64,000 nt of DNA from an uncultured Flavobacteriaceae bacterium (GTDB taxonomy: Bacteria > Bacteroidota > Bacteroidia > Flavobacteriales > Flavobacteriaceae): NCBI GenBank assembly GCA_943787365.1, contig CALSMD010000005.1, positions 62,001 through 126,000 on the forward strand. Direction: 5' to 3'. This document shows positions 24,884 through 34,928 of the stretch, one piece after another. The position numbers and the translations under genes were made by a program. Under the pieces are notes generated by a model that saw only the letters and a list, made by a program, of their open reading frames with translations, was not told the origin of the DNA and searched no databases. How positions within the stretch are numbered: position 1 is the first letter of the stretch; each line of letters opens with the position of its first letter.

Positions 24884-25837
24884 ATGGAGTATCTAGAATT
24901 TGAGTTGCCTATAAAGGAACTAGAAGATCAATTACAAAAATGTCAAATTATTGGAGAGGAGAGTGACGTAGATGTCACTGAAACATGTATTCAGATTCAA
25001 AAGAAACTGGACCTCGCTAAAAAGGATATTTATAAAAACTTAACACCTTGGCAGCGCGTACAGTTGTCCAGACATCCAAACAGACCTTATACCTTAGATT
25101 ATATCAATGCCATTTGTGGAGATTCCTTTTTGGAGCTTCATGGCGATCGTAATTTCAAGGACGATAAAGCAATGATTGGCGGATTGGGAAAAATTGGCGA
25201 TCAAAGTTTTATGTTTATTGGACAACAAAAAGGATATAACACCAAAACCCGTCAGTATCGAAACTTTGGAATGGCCAATCCAGAAGGGTATCGAAAAGCA
25301 TTGCGCTTGATGAAATCTGCTGAAAAATTTGGAATTCCTGTCGTGTCCTTGATTGACACCCCTGGTGCCTATCCAGGATTGGAAGCGGAGGAACGCGGAC
25401 AAGGGGAAGCCATCGCTCGAAACATTCTTGAGATGACCCGTTTGAAAGTACCCATCATTACCATCATTATTGGTGAAGGTGCTTCTGGAGGTGCCCTCGG
25501 AATTGGAGTAGGAGATAAAGTCTTAATGCTAGAAAACACGTGGTATTCGGTGATCTCACCAGAGTCCTGTTCTTCTATTTTATGGAGAAGTTGGGAATAT
25601 AAAGAGCAAGCGGCAGAAGCCTTAAAGCTAACCGCTAAAGATATGAAACGCATGAAATTGGTGGACGAAATTGTGAAAGAACCGCTAGGGGGAGCTCACA
25701 AAGATCGCGAACAAACATTTATTACAGTTTCCAATACGATTGTGAAGTCGTATAATGAATTTAAAAACTTATCACCAAAAGAATTGGTGGATCAACGTAT
25801 GGATAAGTACTCAAAAATGGGAGTCTATAAAGATTAA
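24884..25837 (+). CDS. accA: acetyl-CoA carboxylase carboxyltransferase subunit alpha
   Basis: A 317-residue crotonase-fold subunit of the enzyme that forms malonyl-CoA for fatty acid synthesis. Key parts: the N-terminal helical segment [37 protein letters not shown], the oxyanion-hole region [20 protein letters not shown] and [15 protein letters not shown] at about 197-211. Length is normal. A Bacteroidota-type -7 element (TATATTTG, 24845-24852) lies upstream but its -33 box is not convincing. A terminator follows. Confidence 0.96.
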   Translation: MEYLEFELPIKELEDQLQKCQIIGEESDVDVTETCIQIQKKLDLAKKDIYKNLTPWQRVQLSRHPNRPYTLDYINAICGDSFLELHGDRNFKDDKAMIGGLGKIGDQSFMFIGQQKGYNTKTRQYRNFGMANPEGYRKALRLMKSAEKFGIPVVSLIDTPGAYPGLEAEERGQGEAIARNILEMTRLKVPIITIIIGEGASGGALGIGVGDKVLMLENTWYSVISPESCSSILWRSWEYKEQAAEALKLTAKDMKRMKLVDEIVKEPLGGAHKDREQTFITVSNTIVKSYNEFKNLSPKELVDQRMDKYSKMGVYKD

Positions 25838-25854
25838 GTTGTAAGCTTCATCTT

Positions 25855-25894
25855 AAAAAAAATCAAGTCAAGTGTTTCACTTGACTTTTTTGAT
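25855..25894 (+). terminator. intrinsic terminator of accA
   Basis: A-rich lead, stem TCAAGTCAAGTG, loop TTT, stem CACTTGACTTTTTTGA with a T-run. It lies 18 nt after the accA stop codon. Confidence 0.85.
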
Positions 25895-26082
25895 GCTTAT
25901 CAACAATATTTTGGACTTATAAACAGTTCAATTGTTGAGTATCCCTTACCTTTACAACACGATTGATACCCATATTTTAAGTACTTTCGTAAGCGTTAAA
26001 CAAGCCCCTTTAAAATAGTATTACCAAAGTAATGATTGATAGCGATCTCATAGGACCGCTATAAAACAATGAATAAAATTAG

Positions 26083-27618
26083 ATGAAGCAACCAGAACCA
26101 GTAAAAGTTTACAAAAACGACAAAAGCACGCTCATTAGCTTGGAGAAAGGGAAGATTCCACCACAAGCGACTGACCTGGAAGAAGTTGTTCTTGGGGCGA
26201 TGATGATTGATAAAAAAGGAGTCGATGAAGTCATCGATATTCTTAGTATGGATGCTTTTTATAAAGATGCCCATCAATATATTTTTGAAGCAATTCTTCA
26301 ATTATTTGAAAACAGTGAACCTGTAGATTTACTAACTGTTTCAACCCAATTGCGTAAAAACTCTAAACTTGATTTAGTAGGAGGGGATTTCTATCTAATT
26401 TCATTGACTCAAAAAGTATCTTCATCGGCACATATTGAGTTTCATGCACGTATTATTTTACAAAAATTTATTCAGCGGAGTTTAATTAAAATTTCTAACG
26501 AAATTATAGAAGATGCCTTTGATGAAACCAAAGATGTTTTTGATTTATTAGACAAGGCCGAATCACGATTGTATGAAGTCACCCAAGGAAATATTAAAAA
26601 ATCCACGGAAACAGCCCAAGATTTAGTATTTCAAGCCAAGAAAAAAATTGAAGAAATTTCCAATAAAGAAGGACTTTCTGGAGTCCCTTCAGGATTTGAT
26701 AAATTAGACAAGCTAACGTCCGGTTGGCAAGAAAGTGATTTGATTATCATTGCTGCACGTCCAGGAATGGGTAAAACCGCCTTGACACTGTCCATGGCAC
26801 GTAACATTGCCGTGACTCAAAATATCCCTGTAGCGTTCTTTTCATTAGAGATGTCGTCTGTCCAATTAATTACACGTTTGATTTCTTCTGAAACAGGATT
26901 AAATTCTGAAAAACTAAGAACAGGTCGCCTCGAAAAACACGAATGGGAGCAGTTGAATGTAAAAGTAAAAGCACTCGAAAAAGCACCTTTATATATAGAT
27001 GACACGCCTTCTTTATCTATTTTTGATTTAAGAGCAAAGGCACGCCGTTTGGCTTCACAAAATGGAATCCGACTTATTGTGGTGGATTATTTACAATTAA
27101 TGACCGCTGGGGGAACTCAAAAAAGTGGAAATCGTGAACAAGAAATCTCTATGATTTCCCGAAACCTGAAAGCCCTCGCAAAAGAATTAAGCATCCCTGT
27201 GATTGCATTGTCGCAATTATCAAGAGCCGTGGAAACCCGTGGAGGAAGCAAGCGTCCGTTGCTATCGGATTTGAGAGAATCGGGTGCGATTGAGCAAGAT
27301 GCAGATATTGTATCTTTTATTTACCGTCCGGAATATTATAAGATTGATGAGTGGGATGACGAGCAACACACGCCTTCAGAAGGACAAGCGGAATTTATTA
27401 TTGCAAAACACCGTAACGGTGGGCTAGAAAACATCCGTTTAAAATTCATTGGACACTTAGGTAAATTTGATAATCTCGATGATTTTGACTCCCCATTTGA
27501 TACAGAATTTCATTCAAAAATGAATGCGGCTGCGAATGATGACACCTTTAAACAGGAGAATTTTAGGGTCGATCCAAGTGATGCATTTGGAGATTCTGAT
27601 GATGATACGCCTTATTAA
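26083..27618 (+). CDS. dnaB: replicative DNA helicase DnaB
   Basis: A 511-residue hexameric helicase. The N-terminal DnaB domain is in residues about 25-130 (PPQATDLEEVVLGAMMID), then a linker helix, then the RecA-like motor. Walker A is AARPGMGKTAL (about 224-234), Walker B LIVVDYLQLM (about 330-339), the arginine-finger region SRAVETRGGSKRP and the DLRESGAIEQDADIV motif. It ends in an acidic tail (DPSDAFGDSDDDTPY). Intact. The 245-nt upstream spacer holds the accA terminator. Confidence 0.97.
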   Translation: MKQPEPVKVYKNDKSTLISLEKGKIPPQATDLEEVVLGAMMIDKKGVDEVIDILSMDAFYKDAHQYIFEAILQLFENSEPVDLLTVSTQLRKNSKLDLVGGDFYLISLTQKVSSSAHIEFHARIILQKFIQRSLIKISNEIIEDAFDETKDVFDLLDKAESRLYEVTQGNIKKSTETAQDLVFQAKKKIEEISNKEGLSGVPSGFDKLDKLTSGWQESDLIIIAARPGMGKTALTLSMARNIAVTQNIPVAFFSLEMSSVQLITRLISSETGLNSEKLRTGRLEKHEWEQLNVKVKALEKAPLYIDDTPSLSIFDLRAKARRLASQNGIRLIVVDYLQLMTAGGTQKSGNREQEISMISRNLKALAKELSIPVIALSQLSRAVETRGGSKRPLLSDLRESGAIEQDADIVSFIYRPEYYKIDEWDDEQHTPSEGQAEFIIAKHRNGGLENIRLKFIGHLGKFDNLDDFDSPFDTEFHSKMNAAANDDTFKQENFRVDPSDAFGDSDDDTPY

Positions 27619-27654
27619 ACCATTTTAGATCATTTTTTTGAGTATATTTAGGGG

Positions 27655-28911
27655 ATGAAACACCTACTACTGAGTCTTTTTTTAGCACTGTCCTTTCAAA
27701 TCCATGCCTCGTACATTCTCATACCGATGGATGCCGAGAGTCAAAAAAATCATTTGAAAGCGTATGGGATTACGTATTGGACCTTAAATAAACAAGAAAA
27801 TGTCAAATGGCTTCTCAATTATAGAGGCGGTTCTTTTTTGTTGCCATACATAGACGCCATTGAAAAAGAATGTCTCATCCGAGGGGTTTCTTACGAACTA
27901 ATTAGTGATTCTGCAGCCGAAGCCATTCTTCTTGAAATAAGCAGTCCGAGTAAAAATATGGATGCGGTGATTCTTGAAAAAGCACCTAAAATCGCGGTCT
28001 ATTCTCCCAGTGGGAAACAACCTTGGGACGATGCTGTGACCATGGTGTTGACCTATGCCGAAATCCCTTACGAAACCATTTACGACACCGAAGTATTGAG
28101 TGATGCTCTATTGCTTTACGATTGGTTACACCTCCATCACGAAGATTTTACAGGACAATATGGTAAATTTTACAGAGCCTACAGAAATGCAGCTTGGTAT
28201 ATTGAGCAACAACAGAATGCTGAAGCACTTGCTACGGATTTAGGTTACAATAAGGTTTCTGAAGAAAAACGAGCCGTCGCTCAAAAAATCAGAGAGTATG
28301 TTTTGGGAGGTGGTTTTATGTTCGCCATGTGTAGTGCCACCGATAGTTTCGATATCGCTTTAGCCGCTCAATCGCTTGATATTTGTGAGCCAATGTTTGA
28401 TGGGGACGGTAGTACTCCCAATTATCAATCACAATTGGATTATTCTAAAACCTTCGCATTTAAAGACTTTGTTTTGGAACGCGATCCAAAAGTATATGAA
28501 TTTTCTAGTATCGATATGACCCAAAGACGTCAGATTCCCAAAGAGTTAGATTATTTCACTCTGATGGAATATTCAGCCAAATGGGATCCGATCCCCACCA
28601 TGCTGAATCAAAACCATACGGCGCTCGTAAAAGGATTTATGGGACAAACCACTTCGTACTCAAGAGACCAAGTCAAGTCCAATGTACTGGTTATGGGTGA
28701 AAACAAGTCCAATGGCGAAGCACGTTACATTCATGGAATAAAAGGGCAAGGATTTTTCACGTTTTATGGCGGCCACGATCCCGAAGATTATACCCATAGA
28801 GTAGGGGATCCTAAAACCGAATTGGATTTGCATCCTACATCTCCGGGCTACCGACTCATTTTAAACAATGTTCTATTTCCTGCGGCACGAAAGAAAAAGA
28901 AGAAAACCTAA
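27655..28911 (+). CDS. secreted protein of unknown function (often named asparagine synthetase B in flavobacteria)
   Basis: A 418-residue protein with a cleavable signal (MKHLLLSLFLALSFQIHA). Homologues in this group are frequently labelled asparagine synthetase B, but I see neither the N-terminal Cys of class II glutamine amidotransferases nor an SGGVDS ATP loop, so that name is doubtful. Visible stretches: IPMDAESQKNHLKAYGITYW, APKIAVYSPSGKQPWDDA, GGGFMFAMCSATDSFD (with a Cys in a nucleophile-elbow-like context) and GFFTFYGGHDPEDYTHRVGD. The first and third resemble glutamine-amidotransferase-like folds. A diverged copy of its last 47 codons lies at 31179-31319. Confidence 0.8.
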   Translation: MKHLLLSLFLALSFQIHASYILIPMDAESQKNHLKAYGITYWTLNKQENVKWLLNYRGGSFLLPYIDAIEKECLIRGVSYELISDSAAEAILLEISSPSKNMDAVILEKAPKIAVYSPSGKQPWDDAVTMVLTYAEIPYETIYDTEVLSDALLLYDWLHLHHEDFTGQYGKFYRAYRNAAWYIEQQQNAEALATDLGYNKVSEEKRAVAQKIREYVLGGGFMFAMCSATDSFDIALAAQSLDICEPMFDGDGSTPNYQSQLDYSKTFAFKDFVLERDPKVYEFSSIDMTQRRQIPKELDYFTLMEYSAKWDPIPTMLNQNHTALVKGFMGQTTSYSRDQVKSNVLVMGENKSNGEARYIHGIKGQGFFTFYGGHDPEDYTHRVGDPKTELDLHPTSPGYRLILNNVLFPAARKKKKKT

Positions 28912-29408
28912 TTTTTCAATTAATATGCAATGAAGTGATTTAAACTTTTATGATTTTTTAGAGAGCAATAACAATGAAAAATAGACAGTTAAACCCTATC
29001 CAGTTCCCAACTGTAGTATCAAACAGATTGTAGGAAACCGGATTTGGAAATTCTTTTTTTAAGTATTCTTGAACATAGAGCATTTACAAGTATTTGAAGG
29101 TTCTAAAACCACTTAAATGAAACAGAACGGTCATTGTAATAATCTCACTCATACGGCCACGCTTTAGCGTGGTGGAAAAAAATTAATGTTATGTTATAAA
29201 CTGTAAAAAAACATCAAAACAGATTTAACTTCTCCTCGAAGTAAAAAGAGATCATGTCAATTGCAAAACCTAGCTTGGCAAGGTTTTTGACACACTGTAA
29301 ATGATGGATTAGATTCGTTATTCAAAATCCCGAACCTGGCTTCGTTTATCGAAACGTCGATCAAAATAAAGTAATAAAATAAACAAAATTAAAAATTAAT
29401 GTAAAAGT
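28912..29408. other. non-coding spacer with a palindrome like the REP element centre
   Basis: No gene is visible in this 497-bp AT-rich stretch. At 29157-29172 the sequence CCACGCTTTAGCGTGG differs by one base from the central palindrome of the 185-bp elements (CCACGCTATAGCGTGG). The rest of that element is absent. This marks the left side of the segment that carries the broken peptidase gene. Confidence 0.55.
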
Positions 29409-30892
29409 TTGACTACTATGAAATACCTCTTTTTAACCTTAACCCTTTATTTTTCAGTATTTTTTTGTTTTTCTCAAACTCAATATGATAACAAAACAGC
29501 CTTTTTAGAAGATTTAAAAATCTATCGAGAAATTGTAGAAACGTCTCATTCGGGTATGTATTTATATACTACCAAAAATGAGTTTGCTTTGATGTTCAGA
29601 GAATCAATTAAAAAAATTGAAGCAAATAAAATTGTATCCAACAGAGATTTTTTCCTTTTAATTTCTGCAATTCACTCCAAAATAAACTGTGGTCACAGTA
29701 GCACATATCCTACAGGGAAACTATTTTCAAATTTAGAAGATAATCAGAAGTCTTTTTTTCCATTAAAAGTCAAATTTATTAAAGATACATTAATTGTAGC
29801 TTCTGATTATAAAGGTTTAAAAAAAGGAACGCAACTTATTGGGATCAACAATAAATCAATTCAAGAGATTAAAAATGATGCGTTTAAAATAATTAGCTCT
29901 GATGGTTATAACACTACTTTTAAGTATAGACAATTAGAAAATGATTTTTCTCAATTCTATTTTTTGCTTTATGGCAAGCAAGAAAACTTCGATTTAAAAA
30001 TAATACCTTATCAATCAAGCTCGTTAAGTAATGTAACTCTCGAATCTATTTCAGTACAGGAATCTGAAGAATCTAAACCAACTGAAACAATACAAAAGGC
30101 TACGGATTTGAGTTTTCCTAATGAAAAAACGGCATTATTAACCGTGAATACATTTTCAACAGAAACAAGAAAAAACCAGAGGAAATTCTTCAAGTTTTTA
30201 AACCGTAGTTTTAAAGAAATCCAAGAAAAAGGAATTGAGAATTTAATATTAGACATCAGAGAAAATACTGGAGGAGATGACGGAAATGATATGGAATTGG
30301 CTTCATACTTAATAAACAAACCTTTTAAAGAAAATAAATTTAGAAAACTAAACACCAATGAATTACCTCTATATCCTGAGTATTTACATCCGCAATGGAA
30401 ACAAATGATGGTATATCAAAAAAGAAATCATCAGAAGATATAAAGGCAGCCCTAAAAAATGAAATTAATAAGGAATTTTTTCAAGCAGAAGACGGAGCAT
30501 TTTATTTCAAAGAAAAAAGTGTTATAAGAAGAGATCCTAACCAATATTTGTTTTCTGGGAAAACCTATATTTTAACTAGCGGAAAAGTGTTTTCGGGAGG
30601 CTCACTTTTTAGCGCTTTGGTTAGAGATAAGAGCAATGCCATATTTGTAGGAGAAGAAACAGGAGGAGGCTATTATAGACATACAGGCACTATTCCATTA
30701 ATATATGCTCTACCAAACTCAGAAATAGTATTCTCACTATTTCTAGTCATAAACGAACAAGATGTCGAACAGCAATTATTTCCACAAGGCAGCGGTATTG
30801 TTCCGCATTATGAAGTTTACCCTACAATTAAAGACTTTGTTGAAAATAAAGATGCCGTACTCCAATTTGTAAAACAAAAACTTGAAGATTAA
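29409..30892 (+). pseudogene. S41-family (tail-specific) peptidase with one frameshift
   Basis: Two frames together make one S41 peptidase. The first (from the ATG at 29409; an in-frame TTG/ATG at 29418 is also possible) has a signal peptide (KYLFLTLTLYFSVFFCFS), the N-terminal region with GHSSTYPTG, and LILDIRENTGGDDGNDMELA. It leaves frame near 30400-30430 and stops at 30443. The second continues to 30892 with the active-site region YILTSGKVFSGGSLFSAL and VGEETGGGYYRHTG. A -1 shift is needed, which one missing base would explain, most easily in the AAAAAA run at about 30419-30424. Either the gene is dead or the base is a sequencing error. Confidence 0.8.
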
Positions 30893-31178
30893 ATCACTTC
30901 ATATTTATAATTAAGTATTAATAAAATGTTGGTGTTCTTTAGAGTCTTTATTAGACCATAATGTCTATCATTCTATTTGAAGCTATCTAACGATAATAAA
31001 GAGAAGTAAAGGACTAATGCGGCAGATAGTACGTTAATGAACTTGCACGAATCTTAGTTCACCTTTACTTTTCTCTTTAAAGATAATAAAATACCTTAAT
31101 ACAAAGTAAAGGCACGAATCCTTTCGTGGGGTTTATGAAGCTTATTTGGGAACGCGAAAGATTCGCGCACCAGCCGCG

Positions 31179-31319
31179 GGCCACATTCCTGAAGATTATA
31201 CGCATAGAGTAAGGGATCCTAAAACCGAATTAAATTTGCATCCAACGTCTCCAGGTTACCGACTTATTTTAAACAATGTATTATTCCCTGCGGCACGAAA
31301 GAAAAAGAAAAAGGCATAG
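31179..31319 (+). pseudogene. diverged 3' duplicate of the secreted-protein gene at 27655
   Basis: An open frame of 46 codons plus stop reads GHIPEDYTHRVRDPKTELNL, then HPTSPGYRLILNNVLFPAAR and KKKKKA. It is collinear and the same length as 28771-28911, with about 20 base differences in 141. Nothing upstream of this point matches the gene. The surrounding 560-bp spacer (30893-31452) holds no gene; it includes two hairpins, CACGAATCCTTTCGTG (31112-31127) and CGCGAAAGATTCGCG (31153-31167), just before the duplicate begins. Confidence 0.8.
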
Positions 31320-31452
31320 GACTTAGTTTACTTTTTTCAATCGTTTTATTCCAATAAGAAGAATTAACTTGTTCTGTAGTCTCATGGCATGATTTTTGTT
31401 ATAGTAGTAGAGTAATTTTTTATAAGTATTAATTTAAATCAAACCCCAAATC

Positions 31453-33936
31453 ATGATTAAATTTAGTTCCTGCCCTTACACTCTTTTTTTCTTTATTACT
31501 ATGGTTATTCCGGCCTTAGGATCATCTATTAATGGATTTACTGTAGAATCAAAAATGAAGTGTTATGAATTGCAAACAACCCAACAACACTATACTGTGA
31601 GTGGTACGATTAAGGATGCTGCTTCTGGAGAAACTTTATTAGGTGCCAACTTAATTGTAAAGGACCAAAGCAAAGGAGTTTCTGCAAACGAATATGGATT
31701 CTATTCTATCACCCTTCCCCAAAATACCTATACGTTTCAAATAAGTTACTTGGGATATGTGACGCAAGAAATAGAAATTAATTTATTAGAAAATATAAAA
31801 TTAGACATTTCGCTTTTAGTAGATTCCAATCAACTTGATGCGGTTGAGATTATTGTCGAATCAAATTCCAAAAGCCAAGTTAAATCATTACTAACAGGAG
31901 TTTCAACATTAAAATCTAAAGAAATTAAAAGCTTACCAGCTCTTTTAGGCGAACCAGATATTACCAGAGTCGTTTTAACACAATCAGGTGTAAGCTCCGT
32001 TGGTGAGGGTGCTTCGGGTTTTAACGTCCGGGGAGGAAATATCGATCAAAATTTAATTTTATTAGATGAAGCTCCCATCTATAATTCCTCCCATGCATGG
32101 GGGTTCTTCTCGATTTTTAATGCGGATGCTATTAAAAACCTAACCCTCTATAAAGGTGGAATTCCAGCACGATTTGGAGGTAGAGCCTCCTCAGTATTAG
32201 ACATTCGACAACGAGAGGGGAATGATAAGCAATTTAAAGGCGAGGGAGGAATTGGCGTATTATTTTCTAGACTCACTTTAGAAGGTCCTATTAAAAAAGA
32301 AAAATTAAGTTTCTTAGTCTCTGGTCGTCGCTCTTATTTTGATCTATTTTTCCCTTTGTCTGGTGATAAAGAGATCAAAAACAATAAAGTATATTTTTAT
32401 GACTTTAATACCAAGTTAAGCTGGAACCTAAATGAAAACAATAAACTATTTGTTTCGGGCTATTTTGGAGCGGATGTCATGAAACTTAAATTTGATGGCG
32501 ACGAAACAGTTGATGGAACTAAAGAAGCCGACCAACAAATTGATTTTAAATGGAAAAACGCCACAGCAACAGTCAGGTGGAATCACATATTTTCTCCTAA
32601 ACTATTTATGAATGTATCAGGTATTTACAGCCGATACAACTATAGTTTATCTTCTTTAAATGATTCTGGAGGTGGCCCTGTAGGCTCCTCAGGATCTTTT
32701 TTGTGGAAATCGAGTGTTGAAAATTTTATTTTTAAACCAGATTTTACATTTTATAAAGATTCTGATACCAAAATCCGGTTTGGACTTAACAGCACTCTAT
32801 ATAGATTTAGTCCTGCAAAAGTAGAAAGTGGCGAACAAGGCGTTAATAATATCGCTTTTGACGTCGAAAAAGGATTAGAAATCGCCCCTTATATTGAATA
32901 TGAAAAAAAGTGGAATCAGTTTTCTATGAATGCTGGGCTAAGATATTCCTGGTTTTCAAATCTGGGACCACAGAATGTTTCAACGTATGACCAAAACTAT
33001 CCTAAATCGATTAGTACAATTACGGAAACGACCTCTTATGGTTCTAACGAGGTCACAAAATCCTATTCAGGTTTTGAACCCCGACTAGCCCTTAGCTACT
33101 CTATTAATGATCGAAAAGGCGTTAAGTTAGGCTTCAATCGAATGTATCAATATATTCATTTAATTTCCAACACTTTCGCTGCACTTCCTTTTGATATATG
33201 GAAACCCTCAGGAAAACACATAAAACCCTTGATTGTCAATCAATTGTCATTAGGATATGCTTACGATACAGAAAACAGAAAATATAATTTTTCCGTTGAA
33301 GGCTATTTTAAAACCTTTGAAAACATCGTAGAATACAAAGACGGCGCAGATTTATTTTTAAAAGAAAATTTAGAAACTCAGTTGCTACCAGCCAAAGGAG
33401 ACTCTTATGGAATCGAATTTGGTGCTTATAAAACAAAAGGGAAATTTACAGGTCATTTTAACTATACGTATTCTGTAACTCGAAGAAAAACAACAAGTTC
33501 TTTTCAATCTGAGAATATTAGTAATGGAGACTACTTTCCCTCCAATTTTGACCGACCTCATATTCTAAATTTATCATCAAACTTTAAGTTGAATAAAAAA
33601 TGGGATATGGGATTGTTTTTCACCTACCAAACAGGAAGGCCTACAACCTACCCAACTGGAAAAATATATATTGATGGCACATCGTATTTGACCTATTCAG
33701 ATCGAAATAAATACAGAAACCCCGATACGCATCGGTTAGATTTGTCTTTTAATTATTCTTCTCACAAACCAGATAAAAATTGGCAGGGGAGTTGGTCATT
33801 TGGAGTCTATAATGTGTACGGTCGTAAAAATGCATTTTCCACCTATTCAACCTTAAATAGAGATCAATTCAAATCCTATAAATTCTCTGTTATTGGCTCT
33901 CAAATTCCTTTCATTGCTTATAATTTTAAATTTTAA
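31453..33936 (+). CDS. TonB-dependent receptor with carboxypeptidase-like N-terminal domain
   Basis: An 827-residue outer-membrane receptor. It has an N-terminal signal region, then a CarboxypepD_reg-like domain (about 47-130: YTVSGTIKDAASGETLLGAN, GFYSITLPQNTYTFQISYLG). A plug domain follows (GEGASGFNVRGGNIDQNLIL, LYKGGIPARFGGRASSVLDI), then a beta-barrel ending in YNFKF with C-terminal Phe. Such receptors import substrates too large for porins using TonB energy. Downstream by 5 nt is a DUF4249 lipoprotein gene. The same pair occurs at 56794-59959, suggesting a conserved transport module. Substrate unknown. Confidence 0.93.
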   Translation: MIKFSSCPYTLFFFITMVIPALGSSINGFTVESKMKCYELQTTQQHYTVSGTIKDAASGETLLGANLIVKDQSKGVSANEYGFYSITLPQNTYTFQISYLGYVTQEIEINLLENIKLDISLLVDSNQLDAVEIIVESNSKSQVKSLLTGVSTLKSKEIKSLPALLGEPDITRVVLTQSGVSSVGEGASGFNVRGGNIDQNLILLDEAPIYNSSHAWGFFSIFNADAIKNLTLYKGGIPARFGGRASSVLDIRQREGNDKQFKGEGGIGVLFSRLTLEGPIKKEKLSFLVSGRRSYFDLFFPLSGDKEIKNNKVYFYDFNTKLSWNLNENNKLFVSGYFGADVMKLKFDGDETVDGTKEADQQIDFKWKNATATVRWNHIFSPKLFMNVSGIYSRYNYSLSSLNDSGGGPVGSSGSFLWKSSVENFIFKPDFTFYKDSDTKIRFGLNSTLYRFSPAKVESGEQGVNNIAFDVEKGLEIAPYIEYEKKWNQFSMNAGLRYSWFSNLGPQNVSTYDQNYPKSISTITETTSYGSNEVTKSYSGFEPRLALSYSINDRKGVKLGFNRMYQYIHLISNTFAALPFDIWKPSGKHIKPLIVNQLSLGYAYDTENRKYNFSVEGYFKTFENIVEYKDGADLFLKENLETQLLPAKGDSYGIEFGAYKTKGKFTGHFNYTYSVTRRKTTSSFQSENISNGDYFPSNFDRPHILNLSSNFKLNKKWDMGLFFTYQTGRPTTYPTGKIYIDGTSYLTYSDRNKYRNPDTHRLDLSFNYSSHKPDKNWQGSWSFGVYNVYGRKNAFSTYSTLNRDQFKSYKFSVIGSQIPFIAYNFKF

Positions 33937-33941
33937 TTATT

Positions 33942-34766
33942 ATGAATCATCTTAAAAACGTATGTATTGTCCTATTTTGTTCATTTGTATTTTTTACTTG
34001 TAGTGAAGAAATAACCCTCAAAACAAATTTTGAACCCCAAACGATTATTTTCGGAAACCTTAGAAGCGGGTTACATAATTTTAGAGTCCTCATTTCAAAA
34101 TCAGTTACTGTAGACAGCCATCAAAACAATCCTGTAAATGATGCCAAAGTCTCATTATTCACAAAATCACCTGATGGAGGGGTCTCTCTAGTGCTCGAAG
34201 ATTTTACAATTGAAAATGGATATTACGACAGTGTACAGCAAATTACTCCTGTGATTGGTAATTATTACTGGATAGAAGTTACGTTAGCAGATGGCACGTT
34301 ATACAGGTCATTTGAAGAGAAACTTTTTGCTTCTGTTCCTATACATAGCCACAGTTTTAATGATAACAACTTACAGTTAGGTATTTCAGATCCAGAATCA
34401 GAATCAAATTTTTACTTAGCAGGAGTTACTTTTTATAATAATTCAGAATCTGGATTTAATACGTTTACAGTAGCAAGTGATGCTCTTTTTAATGGAAATG
34501 ACGATGCATTCATAGAAATAGAGGACGTGTTTGATACAGGGACTTCATTTGAGATAGAGCTTTCAAGCATGAGTTACAATACATTCAAGTTTTATGAAAA
34601 ACTTTTAATCCAGATTGATGTTAACAGTATTGGTGATGACCCAGGCCCCGATGCTTTATTTGCAACGCCTCCAGTTAACCTTAAAGGCAATATTGTAAAC
34701 ACGTCTAATAACATAAGCGTCATAGGAAATTTTGGAGTACTCGCTGTTACAGAATATTCAGAGTAA
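33942..34766 (+). CDS. DUF4249-family lipoprotein
   Basis: A 274-residue protein with lipoprotein signal (lipid Cys at 20, FVFFTC). It has the family layout: a beta-sandwich with PQTIIFGNLRSGLHNFRVLI, NPVNDAKVSLF and a C-terminal region with LFATPPVNLKGNIVN. DUF4249 proteins are nearly always encoded next to this class of TonB-dependent receptor, and are presumed surface partners of it. Only 5 nt separate the two genes. Confidence 0.88.
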   Translation: MNHLKNVCIVLFCSFVFFTCSEEITLKTNFEPQTIIFGNLRSGLHNFRVLISKSVTVDSHQNNPVNDAKVSLFTKSPDGGVSLVLEDFTIENGYYDSVQQITPVIGNYYWIEVTLADGTLYRSFEEKLFASVPIHSHSFNDNNLQLGISDPESESNFYLAGVTFYNNSESGFNTFTVASDALFNGNDDAFIEIEDVFDTGTSFEIELSSMSYNTFKFYEKLLIQIDVNSIGDDPGPDALFATPPVNLKGNIVNTSNNISVIGNFGVLAVTEYSE

Positions 34767-34928
34767 ATAAGTGTTAATGGATGCTATTTAAGCAGAGCTT
34801 TAATGGAGATTTAATTCTCTAGATTGAATGGAATTCATTACATCGTTAAAAAATAATGCCCTATATTGAGTTTAGTTATAATAAAAGATTATAATCACAC
34901 TTACATTAATAACTTTAAATTACCACCT

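Noticed and set aside
30405-30440. Programmed -1 frameshifting at A-AAA-AAG in the S41 peptidase
   Set aside because: The A-run is not in the phase needed for the slippery heptamer (frame reads CAA AAA AGA), no clear downstream structure was seen, and bacterial S41 genes are not known to use this.
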